64,000 nucleotides of DNA from NCBI RefSeq assembly GCF_014256275.1, contig NZ_JACCFE010000002.1, positions 2,356,001 to 2,420,000 of the forward strand, in the 5' to 3' direction. Source of the DNA: Rhodococcus sp. 4CII. Lineage in GTDB: Bacteria > Actinomycetota > Actinomycetes > Mycobacteriales > Mycobacteriaceae. A program made the translations under genes and the position numbers. Positions 1-7,035 of the stretch are shown one piece after another; the first letter of the stretch is position 1, and each line of letters opens with the position of its first letter. Under the pieces are notes generated by a model. It ran no database searches. It saw nothing but the letters and a program-made list of their open reading frames with translations, and was not told the DNA's origin.

Positions 1-1752
1 GGACCGATTCGGCTGCGCGACCTGCACGACCACGCCGCACGCATCGTCGAGGACGAGGGCAGGCGCCTGGACCACCGCGCCGCCGCCACCCCGTTCGCCG
101 ACCCCGCTCTCGCGGACGAACTCGACAAATACTCCGCGGGCCGGGCAACGGTCGGGGCGTGGTCGGCGGTCGCGGACGCACTGATCAAGTCCAGCCGGCT
201 CACCGCGGATCGCGGCGAACGCGAGCAGCGGCTGATTCGCGCCGTCGACGCGCTCCTCGGCACCGGAAATCTCTCGCAGGCCCTGGCTTTCGCGCCCGAG
301 ATCGAGAGTTTCCCGGCGAGTCCCCTACGTGACGCCGTCCTCGGCTACCTCGCGATCCAACGAGGACGTCCCGCGGAAGCCGACCAGCTGCTCACCCAGT
401 CCTGGGCCGCATGCGACCCGGAGACCGATCCGGCCACCGCGGCACTGATCTGCCAGCGGCGCGTCCTCGACTCCCTCGCACGCTGGCACGGACCGGATCT
501 GGTCGAGTGGGGTTGCCGGGCAGTTGCTCTCGTCGATTCGGCGGATCCGTCGGCCGTCGAATCAGCGGCGATCATGGGACTCGGGCTCGCCGCCACCGGC
601 CGGATCGCAGAGGCACGGGCCGCGTACGACACGCTGTCCGCGAAGGTCGCCCTCGGCGCCCAGTCCCAGCGCTTCGACATGGCGAGGGGCTGGCTCGACC
701 TGGCTCTCGACGATCCCGAGACAGCGCGCCAGGAACTCGAGAGCGCCGTGCCCACGGCCTTCCGCATGGGCTCCACCCGCATCTCGCTGTGGGCGCAGGC
801 CTGGTTGGCGCGAACGCAATTCGCCCTCGGCGACTGGAGCGGCGCCATCGTCACCGTCGAACGTGCGGGCCACCAACTCGAGGACGCCACGCTCGACCTC
901 CTCCGCCCCCTCGTGCACTGGACCGGCGCGCAGACGCACGCGCTCCGCGGCAACTGGCCCGCGGCTCGGGAGCACCTTCGTCTCGCTGCCGCGAGTTCGC
1001 ACGACTACCCCATGATGTTCATTCCGGCCTCCCTGGCGCGCGCACAGTGCGCCGAGGTCGAGACCGACTACGCGGCGGTGATCCGGGCGCTGGAGCCCCT
1101 CACCCGCCTGCATCCGCGGGAGGGCATCGACGAGCCCGGTTTCTGGCAGTGGCCCGACGTCTACGCGAATGCGCTCGTGATGGCCGGTCGCGTCGACGAC
1201 GCAGACACCTTCCTCGTCCCGCACGAGGAACGCGCCGCCGAGCGGGGACACCGGTCCGCGATGGCCCGGCTCGGCTACGCCCGCGGCCGCATCGCCGGCG
1301 CACGAGGCGACATCGACGGCGCCCGGGACGTCTTCGAGGAAGCATTGGCGCATCTCGAGACCCTGCCCCTCCCCTACGACCGCGCCCGCGTCAACTTCGC
1401 CTACGGTCAGACCCTGCGCCGGGCAGGCAAGCGACGCGAAGCGGACGCCGTCATGCAGGCCGCCAGGGAAAGCTACTTCGCGCTCGGCGCCACCGCCTAC
1501 GTGCAACGATGCGACCGCGAACTGAAGGCCGGCGGCCTCAACCTCAAACGGAGCCGCTTCACACTCGACGAACTGACCCCACAGGAACGCGCGGTGACGG
1601 AACTCGTCGCGGGCGGCGCCAGCAACAAGGAGGCGGCGGGCGAGTTGTTCCTGTCCGTCAAGACGGTGCAGTACCACCTGACCCGGGTCTACGCGAAGCT
1701 CGGTATCCGCTCGCGCAGCGAACTCGCCGCGCAGTTCCGCGACCAGGAGTGA
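1..1752 (+). CDS. LuxR-family transcriptional regulator, large ATPase type (5' end outside window)
   Basis: The frame is open from the first base of the window, so the N-terminus is missing and 583 residues are visible. Most of the visible part is alpha-helical and alanine/leucine-rich with TPR-like repeats. The last 60 residues form a LuxR-type helix-turn-helix: it starts LTPQERAVTELVAGGASNKE, continues to the recognition helix VKTVQYHLTRVYAKLGIRSR and ends FRDQE. LAL regulators are usually near 900 residues with an N-terminal P-loop ATPase, so roughly the first third should lie upstream. The target genes are unknown. A methyltransferase gene begins 102 bp downstream on the same strand and may be co-transcribed. 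Confidence in the family is high because of the C-terminal domain; the ATPase part is inferred. Confidence 0.85.
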   Translation, partial: GPIRLRDLHDHAARIVEDEGRRLDHRAAATPFADPALADELDKYSAGRATVGAWSAVADALIKSSRLTADRGEREQRLIRAVDALLGTGNLSQALAFAPEIESFPASPLRDAVLGYLAIQRGRPAEADQLLTQSWAACDPETDPATAALICQRRVLDSLARWHGPDLVEWGCRAVALVDSADPSAVESAAIMGLGLAATGRIAEARAAYDTLSAKVALGAQSQRFDMARGWLDLALDDPETARQELESAVPTAFRMGSTRISLWAQAWLARTQFALGDWSGAIVTVERAGHQLEDATLDLLRPLVHWTGAQTHALRGNWPAAREHLRLAAASSHDYPMMFIPASLARAQCAEVETDYAAVIRALEPLTRLHPREGIDEPGFWQWPDVYANALVMAGRVDDADTFLVPHEERAAERGHRSAMARLGYARGRIAGARGDIDGARDVFEEALAHLETLPLPYDRARVNFAYGQTLRRAGKRREADAVMQAARESYFALGATAYVQRCDRELKAGGLNLKRSRFTLDELTPQERAVTELVAGGASNKEAAGELFLSVKTVQYHLTRVYAKLGIRSRSELAAQFRDQE

Positions 1753-1854
1753 CGCTCGGGGTGGCGGGAACCCACCCCGAGGGTGCCTGTCACAGGCGGC
1801 GTCGTCCGGCCAGGCTGAAACGACCGATGCAGCCGACCTCCCTGGAGCTCCGAG

Positions 1855-2691
1855 ATGGATGACACGATCGACGCAGTGCACGCCGACAGCGAACTGAAGA
1901 ACAAACACCGTGCGATGTGGGCCCTCGGCGACTATCCCGCCCTGGCCATCGACATCATCGCCGACCTCGGCCCCGCCCTGGTCCGCGCCAGCCACATCAG
2001 GCCCGGTGACCGAGTTCTCGACGTCGCGGCGGGATCCGGCAACGCCGCCATCCCCGCGGCGCTGTCCGGCGCGAGCGTGGTGGCCGGCGATCTCACCCCC
2101 GAACTGTTCGACGCCGGACGCAGACACGCCGCGGAGGTCGGGGCCCACGTCGAATGGCGGCAGGCCGACGCCGAAGCCATGCCGTTCGCCGACGACGAGT
2201 TCGACACCGTGATGTCGTGCGTCGGTGTCATGTTCGCCCCGCATCACCAGGCGAGCGCCGACGAACTGGTCCGCGTCTGCCGGCCCGGTGGAACGATCAG
2301 CCTGCTCAGCTGGACCCCCGAAGGCTTCGTCGGTCAAATGTTCGCGACGATGAAACCGTACGCACCACCGCCCCCGCCCGGCGCGCAGCCCCCGCCGCTG
2401 TGGGGTCGCGAGGACCACGTGCGGGCGTTGTTCTCCCATCGGGTCACCGATGTCGTGGCGACCCGGAAGACGTTGCGAGTAGACCAGTTCCGCTCCCCGG
2501 AACACTTCCGCGACTACTTCAAGACCCGGTACGGCCCGACCATCGCGGTGTACCGGAACATCGCCGGCGACCCCGACCGCGTGGCCGCACTGGACCGCGA
2601 ACTCGCCGATCTCGCACACCGCTACGACTACGGGCACGGCAGCACCGTGATGAACTGGGAGTACCTCCTGCTCACCGCGCGTAAGTGGTAG
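1855..2691 (+). CDS. Class I SAM-dependent methyltransferase
   Basis: The 278-residue protein has a class I methyltransferase core. Motif I is VLDVAAGSGNAA at about residues 54-65, an acidic residue follows in GDLTPELF at the end of strand 2, and motif II-like DEFDTVMSCVGVMFAPH lies near 120. The pattern is that of the Methyltransf_11/UbiE type, which methylates small molecules. The second half (FRDYFKTRYGPTIAVYRN and onward) is the usual C-terminal substrate part. The substrate cannot be told from sequence. The ATG lies 102 bp after the LuxR-type regulator, so control by it is possible but not shown. Confidence 0.85.
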   Translation: MDDTIDAVHADSELKNKHRAMWALGDYPALAIDIIADLGPALVRASHIRPGDRVLDVAAGSGNAAIPAALSGASVVAGDLTPELFDAGRRHAAEVGAHVEWRQADAEAMPFADDEFDTVMSCVGVMFAPHHQASADELVRVCRPGGTISLLSWTPEGFVGQMFATMKPYAPPPPPGAQPPPLWGREDHVRALFSHRVTDVVATRKTLRVDQFRSPEHFRDYFKTRYGPTIAVYRNIAGDPDRVAALDRELADLAHRYDYGHGSTVMNWEYLLLTARKW

Positions 2692-2865
2692 CGAGCTCGT
2701 CCGGGCCGGGATCGGTGTGGCCTGCGGCGTACAGCCGGGGGCAGGAGTGCACCACCCGCGACGTGGGATCGATGGCCCTCGACCCGGCGACGTGGCCCGT
2801 CTGATCGCCGATCGTCGACGACACGCTCGCGACCCTGCTCGGCCGGCCCATCGGCATGTGACGGA

Positions 2866-3072
2866 TCAGAGTCCGCAGCCGACGCCGGCGAGCAGTGTGC
2901 GCGAGCCCGCGTGGAGCCGGACCCGGACGACGTCGACGGTGGTCTTCATCTTCGCCGCCACCTCGTCGCAGGACATTCCCCGGTAGAACACGAGAGCGAG
3001 CGTCTCGCGTTCGAGATCCGGCAGCGCTTCGACCGCGTCCAACACCGCCGACCTGCATGCATTCGTGTGCAT
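2866..3072 (-). CDS. Stand-alone sigma-70 region 4-like HTH protein
   Basis: This short frame encodes 68 residues from an internal ATG. The core, beginning LDAVEALPDLERETLALVFY, then RGMSCDEVAAKMKTTVDVVR and RLHAGSRTLL, reads like the sigma region 4 helix-turn-helix that binds the -35 element. No region 2 is present upstream. The frame stays open back to 3168, but that part overlaps the tRNA terminator, so the internal start at 3072 is preferred; no clear ribosome binding site is seen. It may be a remnant of an ECF sigma factor, a small regulator, or a degenerate gene. The match to region 4 is good; expression is uncertain. Confidence 0.5.
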   Translation of the reverse strand: MHTNACRSAVLDAVEALPDLERETLALVFYRGMSCDEVAAKMKTTVDVVRVRLHAGSRTLLAGVGCGL

Positions 3073-3160
3073 GAACCCATCGTCAATGACCGGTGGGCTC
3101 GGAGACAGGGACCCCAGGGTGACGATCGCACACCCTGGGGGTGAACGCAGGAAACGACCG

Positions 3161-3190
3161 AGGGCCACCTTCCCGGAGGAAGGTGGCCCT
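3161..3190 (-). terminator. Intrinsic terminator downstream of tRNA-Thr
   Basis: A perfect 13-bp inverted repeat (arm AGGGCCACCTTCC, loop CGGA) begins 24 bp after the 3' end of the minus-strand tRNA. A short T-containing stretch follows on that strand. Position and symmetry fit transcription termination of the tRNA. Confidence 0.8.
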
Positions 3191-3214
3191 CGGTGCGCGG
3201 AGGCAATTCCGCGG

Positions 3215-3289
3215 TGGAGCCCCCTGTCAGGATTGAACTGACGACCGCTCGCTTACAAGGCGAGTGCTCTACCACTGAGCTAAGGAGGC
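3215..3289 (-). tRNA. tRNA-Thr (anticodon TGT), CCA encoded
   Basis: Read on the minus strand, the sequence folds as a 75-nt cloverleaf. The acceptor arm GCCTCCT pairs with AGGGGGC and the D arm is GCTC/GAGC. The anticodon stem CTCGC/GCGAG encloses the loop CTTGTAA, giving anticodon TGT. The T arm is GTCAG TTCAATC CTGAC. A T discriminator and an encoded CCA end follow. It would read ACA/ACG-type threonine codons. A strong hairpin terminator lies just downstream. Confidence 0.97.
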
Positions 3290-3361
3290 GGACACGCGCG
3301 CCCATCATATCCATTGCACGAACGTCGGCCACTTCCGCCCACATTGGATAGCGTTGGAGCC

Positions 3362-3742
3362 ATGAGTACCTCGGAGATCGCCACCGTCCTCGCTTGGCAC
3401 GACGCCCTGAACTCAGGCGACATCGACACTCTGCTGTCGCTGTCGAGCGACGACATCGAGATGGGTGGGCCGCACGGCGCCACTCAGGGCCTGGCGGCGC
3501 TGCGGGAATGGGCGTCGACGGCCGGCATCACGCTGATTCCGAAGCGAATGTATTACTACGACGGTGTGCTGGTGGTCGAGCAGGAGGCCACGTGGACGAC
3601 GGAACCGGGCGAGACGCGTATCCTTGCCTCTGCATTCCGTGTCGTCCACGATCAGGTCATCTCCACGTTCCGCCACGAGACACTCGAGTCTGCACTCTCC
3701 GCCACCGATCTGACCGAGAAAGACCTTGTCTCCGACACGTAG
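3362..3742 (+). CDS. SnoaL-like / NTF2-fold protein
   Basis: The 126-residue protein begins MSTSEIATVLAWHDALNSGD. A helix followed by SLSSDDIEMGGPHGATQGLA is typical of the SnoaL-like NTF2 cone fold, in which the xxDDIEM segment and the following glycine-rich turn line the pocket. The C-terminal strands (LVVEQEATW, RILASAFRVVHDQVIST) complete the fold. Proteins of this type are isomerases, cyclases or ligand-binding proteins, and the specific role is unknown. The ATG at 3362 is chosen over an upstream in-frame GTG/ATG region because alignment to the fold begins there. Its stop precedes the ThrE-family ATG by one base, so the two genes are probably translated together. Confidence 0.8.
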   Translation: MSTSEIATVLAWHDALNSGDIDTLLSLSSDDIEMGGPHGATQGLAALREWASTAGITLIPKRMYYYDGVLVVEQEATWTTEPGETRILASAFRVVHDQVISTFRHETLESALSATDLTEKDLVSDT

Positions 3743-3743
3743 T

Positions 3744-5177
3744 ATGGCCAAGCTCACAGAATCCCTTCAACGTCTCACAGGCGACCGTCGCGCGACGGTC
3801 GATGCGGTCACCGCTGCACCGACACCGCTGCAGCCGATCGACCTCACCGACGACGCGGTGGTCGCCGAAGTACTCGACCTCGCCGTGCGCGTCGGTGAAG
3901 TGCTCCTCGCGTCCGGCACCGGTGCGATGGACACCGCCGAGCAGGTGCAGTTCATCGCCGCCACGTACGGCCTCGCCCAGTGCGATGTAGATGTCACGTA
4001 CAACTCCATCGTGCTGTCCGCGTACCGCGGGCCCACTCTGCCGCCGGCGAGCACCATGCGGATCGTGCACTACCGCTCGATGGACTTCACCCGGCTCGCA
4101 GCGGTCGACCGGCTCACCCGGCGTATCCGCCGGGAAGCGGTCACCCCCGGCGAGGCGCACGAGGCCCTGACCGCGGTCACCACGGCGCCGCACCCGTACA
4201 ACCGCTGGATCGCGACGCTCGCCTGGGCGTCGATGGCCGCGTCGGTGTCCGTGTTGATGGGTGGTGGCGTGCTGGTTGCATCCGTCGCCTTCCTCACGAC
4301 GATGGTGATCTACCGGGTCAACCGCGTCCTCAACCGCATCGGTCTGCCGTACTTCTTCCAGCAGGTTGCGGGCGGTCTGGTGGCCGCGACGCCGGCGGCG
4401 ACGCTCTATACGTTCCAGGATCAGCTGGGTGTCGAGATCAGACCTTCGCAGATCATTTCGGCCGGTGTGGTGGTGCTGTTGTCCGGGCTGTCACTGGTCG
4501 GTTCCGTGCAGGACGCAATTACGGGAGCACCGATCACAGCGGCGGCGCGATTCTTCGAAGTGGTCATGATGACCGGCGGCATCATCGCCGGTGTGGCCAT
4601 CTCGTTGCGCCTGACCGGCGTGCTGGGTTCGACCCTGCCGCCGGTCAACGTCGAGATCACGGAACTCGTGCAACTCCCCGTGCTGGTGATGTCGGGCGCG
4701 TTCGCGTCGATGTTCTATGCACTGGCCTGTTACGCCGAGCAGCGGGCCCTCACCGCCGCGTGGTTCGGTGGGGCGGCAGGCGCGCTCGTGTACATGGTGG
4801 CGCACCAGTTCGGTATCGGCCCTATCATCGGTTCGGCACTCGCCGCCACGGTGGTCGGCTTCGCCGGTGGTCTGATGGCCCGCCGGGCGCTGACGCCACC
4901 GCTGGTCGTCGTGGTGGCGGGTATCACCCCACTGCTGCCGGGTCTGTCCCTGTACCGGGGTCTGTACGCCCTGCTGAACAACGAAGTCGTGATCGGACTC
5001 AGCTCGTTGCTGGCTGCGTTCGGTATCGGGTGCGCACTCGCCGCCGGTGTCACCCTCGGCGAATGGATCGCCCGCACCCTCCGGAGGCCGCGCATCCTGC
5101 GTCGCACAGACGACATCCGCCGCCCCGTATTCAAGACGAGGCGGCGGAAGCCGATCGAAACACAGAAGGCGGCCTGA
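3744..5177 (+). CDS. Threonine/serine exporter family protein (ThrE-like)
   Basis: The 477-residue membrane protein has a cytoplasmic N-terminal domain of about 150 residues (VRVGEVLLASGTGAMDTAEQ, DVDVTYNSIVLSAYRGP, the DUF1212 part of ThrE). About ten hydrophobic segments follow, including PYFFQQVAGGLVAATPA, PLLPGLSLYRGLYALL and the C-terminal GIGCALAAGVTLGEWIARTL. This is the ThrE layout with both the DUF1212 and DUF3815 halves in one chain. ThrE exports threonine and serine across the plasma membrane using proton motive force; the substrate here is inferred. ATG at 3744 is one base after the previous stop. A TTG at 3726 is an alternative start, but its SD-like GAGAAAG is only three bases away. 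A very strong hairpin follows the stop. Confidence 0.85.
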   Translation: MAKLTESLQRLTGDRRATVDAVTAAPTPLQPIDLTDDAVVAEVLDLAVRVGEVLLASGTGAMDTAEQVQFIAATYGLAQCDVDVTYNSIVLSAYRGPTLPPASTMRIVHYRSMDFTRLAAVDRLTRRIRREAVTPGEAHEALTAVTTAPHPYNRWIATLAWASMAASVSVLMGGGVLVASVAFLTTMVIYRVNRVLNRIGLPYFFQQVAGGLVAATPAATLYTFQDQLGVEIRPSQIISAGVVVLLSGLSLVGSVQDAITGAPITAAARFFEVVMMTGGIIAGVAISLRLTGVLGSTLPPVNVEITELVQLPVLVMSGAFASMFYALACYAEQRALTAAWFGGAAGALVYMVAHQFGIGPIIGSALAATVVGFAGGLMARRALTPPLVVVVAGITPLLPGLSLYRGLYALLNNEVVIGLSSLLAAFGIGCALAAGVTLGEWIARTLRRPRILRRTDDIRRPVFKTRRRKPIETQKAA

Positions 5178-5204
5178 GGCAGTTTCAGCTGACGGCCGTG
5201 TCGG

Positions 5205-5245
5205 CCGGAAACGACCGCCGGTGTCTCACCGGCGGTCGTTTCCGG
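5205..5245. terminator. Bidirectional terminator between thrE-like gene and mbtH
   Basis: A perfect 19-bp inverted repeat with a 3-nt loop lies between two convergent genes. The left arm is CCGGAAACGACCGCCGGTG. It ends 35 bp before the mbtH stop and begins 28 bp after the exporter stop, so it probably terminates both transcripts. Confidence 0.85.
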
Positions 5246-5280
5246 TCACATCGTCGCCGACACGCGGGCGCCGGAGAACT

Positions 5281-5532
5281 TCAGCTCTTGTCGACGCTGT
5301 GCCGTCCGCCCGACTTCTCGTCGGCCTCCATGGCCTCACGCAGGCTCTTCGGCCGCATGTCGGTCCAGTTCTTCTCCACGTACTCGAGGCATGCAGCCCG
5401 GCTTTCTTCGCCGAAAACCACGCGCCAGCCTGCCGGCACCTCAGAGAACGTGGGCCACAGTGAGTGCTGGTCCTCGTCGTTCACCAGCACGTAGAAGCGG
5501 CCTTCTTCGTCATCGAATGGATTGGTGCTCAT
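5281..5532 (-). CDS. mbtH: MbtH-like NRPS accessory protein
   Basis: The 83-residue protein carries the MbtH signature: MSTNPFDDEEGRFYVLVNDE, then QHSLWP, then PAGWRVVFG and later the W-T-D-M-RP-SL block near residues 55-62. MbtH proteins bind NRPS adenylation domains and are often needed for their folding and activity. The start ATG overlaps the stop of the ornithine monooxygenase by four bases, so the two are coupled. Its partner is almost surely the large NRPS encoded upstream on the same strand. The tail after about residue 70 is not conserved. Confidence 0.96.
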   Translation of the reverse strand: MSTNPFDDEEGRFYVLVNDEDQHSLWPTFSEVPAGWRVVFGEESRAACLEYVEKNWTDMRPKSLREAMEADEKSGGRHSVDKS

Positions 5533-6875
5533 CTCGCCTCGCTTGTCGCATACGTGTCCTGTGCGTTCACACTAGCAAGCGTGCCGTTACGGCCACGCCT
5601 TGTTACGACAGATGTAACGATCTCTCCCGCCCGCACGGCAACGTTCGACAGGAGCGACGACGTGATTCCGTGCGTTTTCTCCGTGCCGCCCTGCAGATAG
5701 ATTCCCGCTGTGACGTCCGGCGAAACCGCCAATCTGTAATCTCGGCCCACGTCACGCGGCGGGTGGGTCTTCGGCGCGAGATCGCCGAGCAGGGGCGCGA
5801 GGGGTGCGGGGGTGAACCCGGTGGCCAGAATCAGTGCGTCGCAAGCGAGAGTGTCGGTCAGTCCGTCCACACCGCTGCGCACCGCGACCTCGATTCCGTC
5901 CGAAGTCTCGTCGACGGCGATGATCTCCGACGCACGGCGCATGAACAGGCGGCGGCGCCCCCGCACCCGTTCCTGGTATTCGGTGGCGTACAGCTCGTTG
6001 ATGAGCTCGATGTCGACCACCGAATAGTTAGTGCTCCTATGGACATCCAGAAGTCGCAGTCGCTCCTCCTCGGGGGCGCCGTGCAGATCGTCCACGGCTT
6101 CCGGATCGAAGATGCGGTTGGCGTACGGACTGTCGTCGGCCGGGCTGTAGCCGTACCGCGAGAAGACGCTGTGGACTTCGGCTTCGGGGTAGTTTCCGTG
6201 CAGGTACTGCACGATCTCGGCGGCGCTCTGACCCGCTCCGAGGACGACGAACCTGTGGTGGACCGGCGCCGGCATCTCACCGAGCCGGAACAGGAACTGG
6301 TGGTTGTGGAAGCAGCGCGCAGAGGGGTTGGCCCACTCCGGGATTCGTTCCCGCAGTCCGGCGCCCATCACCAGGTTCCGGGCGATGACGGTGGTGCCGT
6401 CGGCGGCACGGACCGCGAAACGGTCGACCACTCCGTCGTCTCCGCGGATTCCACGTACCGTCTCCACCGCGGTGGAGTACCGCACGTCGGCGTCCACTCG
6501 ACGTGCCGCCCACCGCAGGTAGTCGTGGAACTCGTGCCGCGTCGGGAAGAAGGTCTGGTGGTTGACGAAGTCGACGAGGCGACCCTGATCGAACAGGTAA
6601 TTGAAGAAGGTGAAGGCGCTACGCGGATTCCGGAACGTCACCAGATCCTTGGGGAACGCGATCTGCATGGTCGCGCCGTCGAGCAGCATCCCGGGATGCC
6701 ACCCGAATCGTTCCTGCTTCTCGAAGAACTGCGCGCTGATCCGCTCGCCCGGCGAGCACGCCGCGTTGTGTTCCTCGATGGCGATGGCCAGAGCGAGGTT
6801 GGCGGGACCGAATCCGACACCCACGACATCTCGCACCGGGAGATCTGTACCGACCGTTTCCGGCGATTCACTCAT
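5529..6875 (-). CDS. L-ornithine N5-monooxygenase (siderophore biosynthesis)
   Basis: The 448-residue flavoprotein belongs to the lysine/ornithine N-monooxygenase family. The FAD-binding GVGFGPANLALA lies at about residues 20-31, the family sequence KQERFGWHPGMLLDGATMQI near 55-75, FPKDLVTFRNPRSAFTFFNY next to it, and the NADPH-binding GAGQSAAEI near 215. The C-terminal LACDALILATGFTP is also typical. Enzymes of this type hydroxylate the side-chain amine of ornithine, the first step to hydroxamate siderophores. ATG at 6875 (MSESPETV) is preferred to an upstream GTG at 6908. The gene lies 160 bp after the NRPS, has its own IdeR-like box, and overlaps mbtH by four bases. A-domain codes in the NRPS support ornithine rather than lysine. 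Confidence 0.93.
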   Translation of the reverse strand: MSESPETVGTDLPVRDVVGVGFGPANLALAIAIEEHNAACSPGERISAQFFEKQERFGWHPGMLLDGATMQIAFPKDLVTFRNPRSAFTFFNYLFDQGRLVDFVNHQTFFPTRHEFHDYLRWAARRVDADVRYSTAVETVRGIRGDDGVVDRFAVRAADGTTVIARNLVMGAGLRERIPEWANPSARCFHNHQFLFRLGEMPAPVHHRFVVLGAGQSAAEIVQYLHGNYPEAEVHSVFSRYGYSPADDSPYANRIFDPEAVDDLHGAPEEERLRLLDVHRSTNYSVVDIELINELYATEYQERVRGRRRLFMRRASEIIAVDETSDGIEVAVRSGVDGLTDTLACDALILATGFTPAPLAPLLGDLAPKTHPPRDVGRDYRLAVSPDVTAGIYLQGGTEKTHGITSSLLSNVAVRAGEIVTSVVTRRGRNGTLASVNAQDTYATSEAR

Positions 6876-6937
6876 AGCTCGTTGTCCGTCCTCGACGCCG
6901 CGCCGCACCCGACCCAGCCGCCGTCCGCCTTCGAAAG

Positions 6938-6956
6938 ATAGTGTAGCCTATCCTTA
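6938..6956 (-). promoter_or_regulatory. IdeR/DmdR-type iron box before the monooxygenase
   Basis: On the minus strand the site reads TAAGGATAGGCTACACTAT and matches 14 of 19 positions of the actinobacterial iron-box consensus TTAGGTTAGGCTAACCTAA. It is about 63 bp upstream of the monooxygenase ATG. IdeR bound to Fe2+ would repress here, giving the monooxygenase-mbtH pair an iron-controlled promoter separate from that of the NRPS. Confidence 0.7.
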
Positions 6957-7035
6957 GTTTCAGCACAGTATCAAGTAGATCCGGCCCCCACGGCGGTTAG
7001 CTCGGCCCCGAATCTGCGATCTAGATCACTCGTGA

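Noticed and set aside
562..2637. Long minus-strand frame opposite the LuxR regulator and methyltransferase
   Set aside because: No recognisable domain and it spans two well-supported genes on the other strand.
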